In this document: piece after piece, positions 56,840 through 64,000 of the stretch
Position numbering within the stretch: position 1 is the stretch's first letter
How the letters are laid out: every line of letters begins with the position of its first letter
From: an uncultured Pseudomonadales bacterium
GTDB lineage: Bacteria > Pseudomonadota > Gammaproteobacteria > Pseudomonadales > Azotimanducaceae
Direction of reading: 5' to 3'
DNA: 64,000 bases
Assembly (NCBI GenBank): GCA_937775265.1
Contig: CALKBV010000002.1
Location: 411,234-475,233 of the forward strand
Position numbers and translations under genes: made by a program
Notes under the pieces: generated by a model
What the model saw: only the letters and a program-made list of their open reading frames with translations
Told to the model about the DNA's origin: nothing
Database searches by the model: none

Positions 56840-58150
56840 CTATAACGGATGAACCTGAACAGGAAGGTTAGTAATACCGCGGACAAAGCTGGACCGAAGA
56901 CGCTCCGGCTCACCGACAACTTCTACCTTATGAAAGCGCTTCAGGATCTCTTCCCAGACAATTCTTAGCTGCATCTCTGCCAGCCTATTGCCCATACAAC
57001 GGTGAATACCAAATCCAAACGATAGATGGTGTCGTGCATTGGGTCGGTCGATAATAAAGGCACTCGGATTATCGATAACCTCTTCGTCTCTATTACCTGA
57101 GATGTACCACATCAACAGCTGCTCGCCTTTCCTGATTTTCTTACCGCGAAGCTCTACATCCTGGTTAGCCGTTCTTCGCATATAGGGCAGAGGTGTCTGC
57201 CAACGGATGATTTCTGCCACCATATTAGGGATAAGTTCGGGATTGTTACGCAGCTTGTCATACTCTTCAGGGTTCTGGTTCAGCGCCAGTACACCACCGC
57301 TGATAGAGTTCCTGGTGGTATCGTTACCGCCAACAATCAACAGGATAAGATTTCCCAGAAACTCATAGGGTGCCATATTTTTCGTATCTTCTCCGTGGGC
57401 CAACATGGAAATAAGATCTGACCCGGGGTTATCCATCGCCGCCCGTTCATTCCAGAGTCGCGTAAAGTAAGCCAGACACTCCAACAGCTCGTCTCTTCTT
57501 TGCTCAGCTGTATCGACAATACCTGTACCCGGTGGGGCAGTGGCTACATCGGACCAGCGAGTCAGCATACGGCGATCTTCGAACGGGAAATCAAACAGGG
57601 TAGCGAGCATTTGAGTTGTCAGTTCAATGGAGACCAGATCAACCCAGTTAAAAGTTTCAGCGACTGGCAGGCCGTCAAGAATGGTGCCGGCTCGCTCTCT
57701 GATGAGAGATTGCATTTTAGCGAGATTCGGCGGGGCAACGACGCTACTGACTGTTGCCCGCTGCAGGTCGTGCTTAGGTGGATCCATGGCGATGAAATTG
57801 GAGAAATCAACGCCAGCTGGGCCCGGTTCTAAATCAATTCTCGGCCCAAGGGTTATGCCACTGGCGGACGAGAACAGCTCATGATTCTTATCCACATACA
57901 TAATGTCTTCAAATTTCGTAATCGACCAGTAGCGGCCAGTCGATGGTAATTCGTTCATATGAACGGGATCTTCCTCCCTAAGCCTTTTAAAGTGGGCCTC
58001 ATGGATATCCATCTGGAACAGTCGTCCGTCGATAGGATTAATCTCTTCAATCGGCACCGAGTACGGGTCTTCAATGACCGGAGGCGCATCCTGCCGCAGG
58101 AAAGGATTGTTGTAGATGGTAGATTCCGATTCCTTTTTCTGCTCACTCAT
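56840..58150 (-). CDS. Cytochrome P450, CYP153-like
   Basis: Soluble heme monooxygenase of 436 residues. It has the I-helix GGNDTTRN (274-281), the ExxR of EIIR (313-316), and the heme loop FGFGIHRCMG with Cys385. FIAMDPPKHDLQRATVSSVVAP, LTTQMLATLFDFPFEDR and RLAEMQLRIVWEEILKRF closely follow CYP153 enzymes, which hydroxylate the terminal carbon of alkanes and fatty acids. No ferredoxin or ferredoxin reductase gene, the usual electron partners, is next to it. There is a 59-base gap before the LLM gene. Actual substrate unknown. Confidence 0.9.
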   Translation of the reverse strand: MSEQKKESESTIYNNPFLRQDAPPVIEDPYSVPIEEINPIDGRLFQMDIHEAHFKRLREEDPVHMNELPSTGRYWSITKFEDIMYVDKNHELFSSASGITLGPRIDLEPGPAGVDFSNFIAMDPPKHDLQRATVSSVVAPPNLAKMQSLIRERAGTILDGLPVAETFNWVDLVSIELTTQMLATLFDFPFEDRRMLTRWSDVATAPPGTGIVDTAEQRRDELLECLAYFTRLWNERAAMDNPGSDLISMLAHGEDTKNMAPYEFLGNLILLIVGGNDTTRNSISGGVLALNQNPEEYDKLRNNPELIPNMVAEIIRWQTPLPYMRRTANQDVELRGKKIRKGEQLLMWYISGNRDEEVIDNPSAFIIDRPNARHHLSFGFGIHRCMGNRLAEMQLRIVWEEILKRFHKVEVVGEPERLRSSFVRGITNLPVQVHPL

Positions 58151-58269
58151 ATTCGTTTGCTCATCTGTGGTAGGCGAGGCACTTATTCCTCATTGGGTAT
58201 CCGATAGAAACGCTACCTGCCATTATTTAATTCTCGTCGACCCAACTCCAGCGAACTAAATAGACAACC

Positions 58270-59367
58270 CTATTTAGCCGCCCTGGCGTTGATATACGCT
58301 CGCTCCGAAATTTCGTGATACGACAAGGCTCCATCACGGTAGGTCTGGTACGAATTATAGATTCTATTCGCGAGCTCATCGTTCGGGTCAACAATTTCTT
58401 CTGTCATAGCATATGAAATCTTGCGAATTCCCAAGAGTACATCCTCGGGCAATCGACGCAGCTCAACGCCATGTATGTCAACCAGCTCACGAAGCGCCGC
58501 ATTGTTTCGGGCTGTATATTCGGCCAGGAGGTCAGCGCTCACTGCCAATGATGCATTTTCAACAATGGCTTGAAGATCAAGTGGGAGCTCGTCCCACGCT
58601 TCCTTGTTTATAATCAGCTCAAGGTTCGGGCCGGGTTCCTGCCAGCCAGGGTAGTAATAATACTTCGCCACCTGGTGAAGCCCGAACGCAAGGTCATTAT
58701 AGGGCCCGACCCATTCCGTCGCATCGATTATGCCGGTTTGCATACTCGTAAATATTTCGCCGCCGGGCAAATTGATTGCTGTACCACCGGCCCGGCTAAA
58801 CACCTCACCGCCAAGCCCAGGAATACGCATTTTCATACCCTTGAGATCCTCCAGGGAGTTGATCTCCTTGTTGAACCAGCCCGCCATCTGGACCCCAGTA
58901 TTCCCGCCCGCGATAGGTACAAGGTTATATTTCGCATAAAGTTCACGCCACAGTTCCATACCACCACCATGGAACAACCACCCATTCATCTCCTGGGCAG
59001 TCAACCCAAATGGCAGCGTTGTGAAAAACTGAGCGATGGGCACTTTGCCTTTCCAGTAGTAAGCAGCGCCGTGGCCCATCTGGACCGTGCCTTGTGATAC
59101 AGCCTCGAAGACCTCCAGTGCAGGAACGATCTCACCTGCACCATAGACTTTAATATCGAGCCGTCCATTGCTCATTGTCTTTATCTTCTTTGCCATCGTT
59201 TCAGGCGCAATACCCATGCCTGGAAGATTCTTTGGCCATGTGGTTACCATTCGCCATTCATAGATCTTCTGCGGCGCAGTAGCACCATCGGTAGCGACTG
59301 GTTCTTGCGTCCCGCCACAAGAACCAAGCAAGATCAGCAATGAAAGCGTAAAAATTCTTAACATCAT
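58270..59367 (-). CDS. TRAP transporter substrate-binding lipoprotein (DctP type)
   Basis: A 365-residue solute-binding protein with a lipoprotein signal peptide: MMLRIFTLSLLILLGSC, lipobox LGSC at about residues 14-17. The mature protein starts WRMVTTWPKNLPGMG and contains GGTAINLPGGEIFTSMQTG, IDATEWVGPYNDLAFGLHQV and KYYYYPGWQEPGPNLE, features of the TakP/FcbT1 (COG4663) subgroup that binds 2-oxo acids and chloroaromatic acids. It most likely serves dctQM at 52.6-54.5 kb, though it is on the other strand with three enzyme genes between. Last member of the accessory segment before uvrD. Confidence 0.9.
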   Translation of the reverse strand: MMLRIFTLSLLILLGSCGGTQEPVATDGATAPQKIYEWRMVTTWPKNLPGMGIAPETMAKKIKTMSNGRLDIKVYGAGEIVPALEVFEAVSQGTVQMGHGAAYYWKGKVPIAQFFTTLPFGLTAQEMNGWLFHGGGMELWRELYAKYNLVPIAGGNTGVQMAGWFNKEINSLEDLKGMKMRIPGLGGEVFSRAGGTAINLPGGEIFTSMQTGIIDATEWVGPYNDLAFGLHQVAKYYYYPGWQEPGPNLELIINKEAWDELPLDLQAIVENASLAVSADLLAEYTARNNAALRELVDIHGVELRRLPEDVLLGIRKISYAMTEEIVDPNDELANRIYNSYQTYRDGALSYHEISERAYINARAAK

Positions 59368-59428
59368 AAGTTTTTGTTCCGGGACTCTATGGTATGCATT
59401 GTACTGCTCGAATTAGGTGGTGCGTAGA

Positions 59429-61621
59429 CTATCCAAGGGCCTCGAGGTTAGCATAACTCATCACCAGCCACTTACTGCCTTCGGAAAAGTTAACCTGCAC
59501 GCGGGCCGACGATCCCTCACCCTCATAATTCAGGATAACACCTTCGCCAAATTTCTGGTGAACCACTCGTTGACCGATTTTGAAACCCGTACCCACTACT
59601 TCATTGGCAATCCGGGAGGGCGCTGATCTTGGGTAAACCACTGATTTCTGAGGGCGTACTTCTTTTATAACTTCTTCTGGCATTTCACTGATAAAGCGGG
59701 AAGGTCGGTTAAACGTTTCGCTACCGTTAATACGACGAGATTCTGCGTAGGTCAGGTACAGCTGTCTCATCGCTCGGGTGACGCCGACATAACAAAGCCT
59801 TCTCTCTTCTTCCAGCCTTCCTGGTTCTTCCAAAGACATCATATGTGGAAAAAGTCCATCTTCGAGGCCCGAAAGAAATACCAGTGGGAACTCAAGACCT
59901 TTGGCACTATGCATGGTCATCAGTTGGACACAATCCTGGTCCGGGTCGCCCTGTCCTTCACCCGCTTCAAGCGCAGCGTGACTTAGAAATTCATCCAGCA
60001 CGGAGAGATTAGGCACTTCCGGTTCGTCGGGATCGGTGTCAAAAATATAGTCTTCAGAGGGGTCAAAGGTTTTTGCCGCAGTCACCAGTTCAGCCATATT
60101 CTCGACCCGGGCCTGGCCACGCTCTCCACCTTCTTTAGCGTGGTAATCTTTAAGTCCCGACGCTTCGACAACGACTTCAACCAGTTCACCAAGGTCGGCT
60201 TCAGCCGTCTGCTCGTCCAGCTTTTCAATCATCAAAAGAAAAGCAGAAATAGCTTTCCTGGCTCGTCCGGTCAATAGACCTTCGTCCAAAATTTTTGCTG
60301 CCGCTTGCCATAAAGGTATTTCGGCTGCCTTCGCGAGCACCCTGATTTCTGCAACACTTTTCCCGCCGATACCCCGCGGCGGTGTGTTGACCACTCGCTC
60401 AAACGCGGCGTCAGCATCCCGGTTACTCACCAATCTCATGTAAGCCAACACGTTGCGAATCTCTACCCGTTCAAAAAAACGTTGCCCACCGTAGATACGG
60501 TAGGGCATCTGGGCCCGCAACAAAGCTTCTTCCAATACCCGCGACTGTGCGTTGGATCGATAGAGAATGGCGGATTCCGAGTAAAGGTTACCACTATCCG
60601 ACCAGGACTTTATCCGCTCGACGATATAACGCGCCTCATCAATCTCGTTATATCCCGCATATAGCTGTATGGGATCACCATCACCCATATCGGTCCAAAG
60701 TTCCTTCCCCAGACGACCCGTATTCTGGTCAATCAATCCATTGGCTGCCGTCAGAATGTTCGACGTAGACCGGTAGTTCTGCTCAAGTCTGACTGTCGAA
60801 GCATTCGAAAAATCTTTAGTGAACTGCTGGATGTTCTCAATTTTCGCACCCCGCCAACCGTAAATAGACTGGTCATCATCACCCACGACCATCAGGTTAT
60901 CTCTGTTACCAGCAAGAACCCGGAGCCAGGCATATTGAATGGTGTTGGTATCCTGGAACTCGTCAACCAGCAGGGCAGCGAAGCGATCCTGGTAGTGCTT
61001 CAGGACCACTGGGTTTTTAAGCCAGAGTTCATGGGCTCGCAACAGAAGTTCAGCAAAGTCGACCATGCCACCGCGCCGGCAGGCCTCTTCATACGCCCGG
61101 TAGATTCCCAGATGGGTTTTCAGGTATAGGTCACCATAATCCTCAATACTGGAGGGTCGAAGCCCTTCATCTTTCTGGCCATTGATCCACCATAGGGCTT
61201 GCCTGGCAGGCCACTTCTTCTCATCGACATCAAGACTGATCATCACCCGTTTGACCAGGCGAAGCTGGTCATCAGCATCCAGTATCTGGAAATTTTGAGG
61301 CAGGCCTGCCTCGCGGTGATGGGCTCTTAACAAGCGGTGCGCAATGCCATGAAAGGTCCCTACCCACATGCCTCTTGCTGGAATAGCGAGCAGTTGTTCG
61401 AGTCTGCCTCGCATTTCTGCCGCCGCCTTGTTGGTAAAGGTAACGGCAAGAATACTGTATGGAGACAGCTCTTCTCTCTGGATCAGCCAGGCGATTCTAT
61501 GGATCAGCACACGTGTTTTGCCACTACCTGCGCCCGCAAGAATTAGGGAACTGCCACGAGGTGCAGCGACAGCCTCGCGTTGTCGCTCATTCAGAGAATC
61601 CAGGAGATGGGAGACATCCAT
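59429..61621 (-). CDS. uvrD: DNA helicase II UvrD
   Basis: 3'-5' helicase for nucleotide excision and mismatch repair. The 730-residue product is typical (E. coli 720). It starts MDVSHLLDSLNERQREAV, with Walker A AGAGSGKTRVL (29-39), VDEFQDTN, VGDDDQSIYGWRGA, LEQNYRSTSNIL, MTMHSAKGLEF and YVGVTRAM, all superfamily 1 motifs, and a C-terminal Tudor-like RNA polymerase-binding segment near GEGVILNYEG. It is 2 bases after glmS. Confidence 0.97.
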   Translation of the reverse strand: MDVSHLLDSLNERQREAVAAPRGSSLILAGAGSGKTRVLIHRIAWLIQREELSPYSILAVTFTNKAAAEMRGRLEQLLAIPARGMWVGTFHGIAHRLLRAHHREAGLPQNFQILDADDQLRLVKRVMISLDVDEKKWPARQALWWINGQKDEGLRPSSIEDYGDLYLKTHLGIYRAYEEACRRGGMVDFAELLLRAHELWLKNPVVLKHYQDRFAALLVDEFQDTNTIQYAWLRVLAGNRDNLMVVGDDDQSIYGWRGAKIENIQQFTKDFSNASTVRLEQNYRSTSNILTAANGLIDQNTGRLGKELWTDMGDGDPIQLYAGYNEIDEARYIVERIKSWSDSGNLYSESAILYRSNAQSRVLEEALLRAQMPYRIYGGQRFFERVEIRNVLAYMRLVSNRDADAAFERVVNTPPRGIGGKSVAEIRVLAKAAEIPLWQAAAKILDEGLLTGRARKAISAFLLMIEKLDEQTAEADLGELVEVVVEASGLKDYHAKEGGERGQARVENMAELVTAAKTFDPSEDYIFDTDPDEPEVPNLSVLDEFLSHAALEAGEGQGDPDQDCVQLMTMHSAKGLEFPLVFLSGLEDGLFPHMMSLEEPGRLEEERRLCYVGVTRAMRQLYLTYAESRRINGSETFNRPSRFISEMPEEVIKEVRPQKSVVYPRSAPSRIANEVVGTGFKIGQRVVHQKFGEGVILNYEGEGSSARVQVNFSEGSKWLVMSYANLEALG

Positions 61622-61623
61622 GG

Positions 61624-63024
61624 TTATTCGACAGTCACCGATTTGGCCAGGTTTCGTGGCTGGTCTACGTCCGTGCCTTTATAAACCGCAACATGATAGG
61701 CCAATAGTTGCACAGGGATTGTGTAAACGATGGGAGATATCAATGCGGAGCAAGAAGGAACTTTTAGTACCGTAACGCGTTCAGCCTCCCTCATGGTGAC
61801 ATGTTCGTCTGCGAATACAATAAGCTCAGCACCCCTGGCCCGGACCTCTTCAAGGTTTGATTTGAGTTTCTCGATCAGTTCACCCCCCGGTGCTACTGCG
61901 ACCACCGGCATATCATCATCAACCAGGGCGAGCGGGCCATGCTTCAACTCGCCAGCGGGGTAACCCTCTGCATGTATATAGGAGATCTCTTTCAGCTTCA
62001 GCGCTCCTTCAAGCGCAATGGGATAATGGCTGCCGCGTCCCAGGAACAGTGCATGGTCCTTATCAACAAATTTTTCAGCAATATGACGGATCTGGTCATC
62101 AAGTTTTAACGTCGACTTCACAACATCCGGCAGGGTCTTTAACGCTTCCACCAGTTCACGGTGGCCAGCATCATCAAGCTCATTGTACTGGCCTATTGCC
62201 CCTACAAGCAGCAACAAATCAACCAGCTGGTTGGTGAAGGCTTTCGTTGACGCCACGCAGATCTCTATGCCAGCTTCCAGCATTAGGGACAGATCGCTCT
62301 CTCTGACCAGGGAGCTGTTAGGGACATTACACAGACAAAGGCTGGCAATGTAATTCTTGTCTTTGGCATCCCGCAGTGCCGCCAGCGTATCGGCGGTTTC
62401 ACCCGACTGAGATATCATCACCAGCAACGTCTTTGGAAGAACCACTGTTTTTCGATAACGAAGTTCACTCGCTATCTCGACCTGGCATGGAATACCGGCA
62501 TACTCTTCGAACCAGTACTTCGCTACCAGTCCGGTGTAGTAACTGCTGCCGCAGGCAACAATCTGGACAGCTCCAACTTCCCGAAAGACTGATTCTGCTG
62601 CAATACCGAATGCATGCGTCAATACATGCTTATCACTCACGCGCCCAGCAAGGGTCCGCTCAATCGCAGCAGGTTGTTCGAAGATTTCCTTCTGCATGTA
62701 GTGACGGTAGTTACCCTTATCCGCCCCATCGTGGCGCTCGTCCAGCGTAACTGCGCGACTTTCAACAACATCCTTGTTATGCCCAAAGATGGAGACTTCA
62801 GCCGCCGTGATTTCGACGAGCTCTCCTTCTTCCAGAAAAATGAACCTGTCCGTAACCGGTCGCAGGGCCTGGGGATCAGAAGCGATATAGTTTTCACCCA
62901 TGCCCAGGCCGACGACCAGCGGGCTACCCAGCCGGGCCGCCATCACTCTACCGGGATGATTCTCATCAATGACCGCAACGAGCGTAGGCACCTTCCAGTT
63001 GATCAAGCAACCGGCCCATCGCAT
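61624..63024 (-). CDS. glmS: Glucosamine-6-phosphate synthase, C-terminal part (frameshifted gene)
   Basis: Carries the end of the glutaminase domain and both sugar isomerase domains. The family reading resumes near 62982 with [17 protein letters not shown]. Key segments are [61 protein letters not shown] and the C-terminal end KSVTVE. The 5' residues before LVAV in this frame are not family-like. The upstream frame stops at 62966. Restoring two bases (a CT unit lost in GCTCTCGTT) would give a 610-residue enzyme, the expected length. Confidence 0.9.
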   Translation of the reverse strand: MRWAGCLINWKVPTLVAVIDENHPGRVMAARLGSPLVVGLGMGENYIASDPQALRPVTDRFIFLEEGELVEITAAEVSIFGHNKDVVESRAVTLDERHDGADKGNYRHYMQKEIFEQPAAIERTLAGRVSDKHVLTHAFGIAAESVFREVGAVQIVACGSSYYTGLVAKYWFEEYAGIPCQVEIASELRYRKTVVLPKTLLVMISQSGETADTLAALRDAKDKNYIASLCLCNVPNSSLVRESDLSLMLEAGIEICVASTKAFTNQLVDLLLLVGAIGQYNELDDAGHRELVEALKTLPDVVKSTLKLDDQIRHIAEKFVDKDHALFLGRGSHYPIALEGALKLKEISYIHAEGYPAGELKHGPLALVDDDMPVVAVAPGGELIEKLKSNLEEVRARGAELIVFADEHVTMREAERVTVLKVPSCSALISPIVYTIPVQLLAYHVAVYKGTDVDQPRNLAKSVTVE

Positions 63025-63454
63025 CTCGCAGACTGGACGCGGTCTTCAGTTCGTGATGCAACAGGTGTGCGATCACTTCAGTATCAGTCGCAGACTCAAA
63101 CACATAACCTTCTTTGGTCAGGTTCTCTCTCAGCGATTCATGGTTTTCAATGATCCCGTTGTGAACGACCGCAATCCCCCCGGATACATGTGGGTGGGCA
63201 TTTAGCTCACTAGGTTCGCCGTGAGTAGCCCATCTTGTGTGAGCGATACCAGACCTACCAACAGGGGGTGTTTCACGGCAGGCGTCACTTAATTCCGAGA
63301 CCTTTCCCTGCCTTCTTGTGCGCTGGAGTTTGCCGTCGTGGTTCAACATGGCGATACCGGCTGAATCGTAACCCCGGTATTCAAGCCGTCTTAAGCCCTC
63401 AAGAAGAATCTCACTAACTTCACGTTGCGCAACAACGCCAACTATTCCACACAT
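62966..63454 (-). CDS. glmS: Glucosamine-6-phosphate synthase, glutaminase N-terminal part (frameshifted gene)
   Basis: Begins [20 protein letters not shown] with the Cys2 nucleophile of the class II glutamine amidotransferase, then [30 protein letters not shown] and [10 protein letters not shown]. About 157 residues follow the family; the frame then reads ARCGH and stops. GlmS makes glucosamine 6-phosphate from fructose 6-phosphate and glutamine, the first step to UDP-GlcNAc for peptidoglycan and LPS, and is normally essential. The gene follows glmU after 8 bases. Because of this, a sequence error is a serious alternative to a real break. Confidence 0.9.
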   Translation of the reverse strand: MCGIVGVVAQREVSEILLEGLRRLEYRGYDSAGIAMLNHDGKLQRTRRQGKVSELSDACRETPPVGRSGIAHTRWATHGEPSELNAHPHVSGGIAVVHNGIIENHESLRENLTKEGYVFESATDTEVIAHLLHHELKTASSLRDAMGRLLDQLEGAYARCGH

Positions 63455-63462
63455 CGTATTTC

Positions 63463-64000
63463 CTAACCCTTCTTCGTTGGTCGTTGCCAGTTGGCAATGG
63501 ATTTCTGCTTGCCACGACCAAGGGCCAGCGCGTTCGCTTCAACATCCTTGGTGATGGTTGAACCAGCACCAACGGTTGCGCCTGCACCAATACTCACCGG
63601 GGCAACCAGCGATGAATTAGACCCAATAAACGCCCCATCACCAATATGGGTTTCGTATTTATTCACGCCATCGTAGTTGCAGGTGATTGTTCCGGCACCA
63701 ATGTTAGCCCCGGCACCGATGCTGGAATCCCCAAGGTAGGTAAGATGACTGGCCTTGCTGCCTTTGCCTAATTTACTTTTCTTTATTTCGACGAAATTGC
63801 CAACAGCCACCTCATCTTCCAGTTCAGCCCCAGGGCGGAGTCGAGCAAAAGGCCCCACTGAACAACGTTCTCCTACTATCGCCCGCTCAAGCACAGAATT
63901 CGCTTTTATGACCGAACCAGTACCAATTTGACTGTCCGTGATCACACAATTGGGGCCAATGGCGACATCGTCGCCTATGGTCACTTCACCTTCAAAAATA
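63463..64000 (-). CDS. glmU: Bifunctional GlmU, acetyltransferase domain (partial, 5' end beyond window)
   Basis: C-terminal left-handed beta-helix half of GlmU, which acetylates glucosamine 1-phosphate before uridylylation to UDP-GlcNAc. Hexapeptide repeats are clear from [20 protein letters not shown] onward. The segments [55 protein letters not shown] and [17 protein letters not shown] are all GlmU. The frame is open to the right window edge; the N-terminal uridyltransferase domain is outside. It supplies the next steps after glmS, in the conserved glmU-glmS order. Confidence 0.95.
   Translation of the reverse strand, partial: IFEGEVTIGDDVAIGPNCVITDSQIGTGSVIKANSVLERAIVGERCSVGPFARLRPGAELEDEVAVGNFVEIKKSKLGKGSKASHLTYLGDSSIGAGANIGAGTITCNYDGVNKYETHIGDGAFIGSNSSLVAPVSIGAGATVGAGSTITKDVEANALALGRGKQKSIANWQRPTKKG

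Overview
The window looks like the chromosome of a gammaproteobacterium. Gene order follows the Pseudomonas-type arrangement in several blocks: pilGHIJ-chpA beside gshB, a tonB-like gene, yqgE and ruvX; yggS-proC-yggT-rdgB-hemW; rpoH-ftsXEY; rpmBG-radC-coaBC-dut-(algC)-argB; rph-pyrE; yicC-gmk-rpoZ-spoT-ridA-recG; and uvrD-glmS-glmU at the right edge. Base composition is near 50% GC by eye, so it is not Pseudomonas itself. A CYP153-type P450, a TRAP transporter and a cation-coupled dicarboxylate symporter suggest a free-living or marine heterotroph, but this is inference. I saw no tRNA, rRNA, CRISPR, phage or insertion sequence.

Layout. 1-10.5 kb holds amino-acid and central carbon genes: ilvA (cut by the left edge), rpiA, a D-2-hydroxyglutarate dehydrogenase-like gene, the tkt-pgk-fba operon, metK-metF and rsmE. 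10.5-19.8 kb is the type IV pilus chemosensory operon (pilG, pilH, pilI, pilJ, chpA, chpC), with chpA split by a one-base frameshift inside a tandem repeat. 20.1-23 kb is gshB, tonB-like, yqgE and ruvX. Then come a gutted pilU and an intact pilT. 24.9-38 kb is housekeeping: yggS, proC, rdgB, hemW, trmB, rpoH, ftsYEX, rsmD, coaD, mutM, rpmBG and radC. 37.4-51.2 kb carries coaBC, dut, an algC remnant, argB, slmA, a decayed gene after pyrE, rph, yicC, gmk, rpoZ, spoT, ridA, recG, a symporter and rubredoxin. 51.4 kb is ubiA. 52.3-59.4 kb is an accessory segment: a class IV aminotransferase remnant, TRAP permeases (the large one frameshifted), an amidase, a luciferase-like oxidoreductase, a CYP153-like P450 and a TRAP binding protein. 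The window ends with uvrD, glmS (frameshifted) and glmU (cut by the right edge).

The main theme beyond housekeeping is gene loss. Four genes are clearly broken by large deletions or several stops (pilU, algC, a DUF4124-like gene after pyrE, and an aminotransferase). Three others (chpA, dctM, glmS) each need only one or two bases to be whole. Since glmS is normally essential, those three may include sequence errors. Two of the damaged genes serve type IV pilus twitching or its control. I did not find a clearly new multi-gene system. The most interesting unexplained signals are the folded leader that abuts the spoT start, the repeat-bearing rpoH leader, the 16-bp-period repeats between ilvA and rpiA, and the slippage-prone repeat in chpA.
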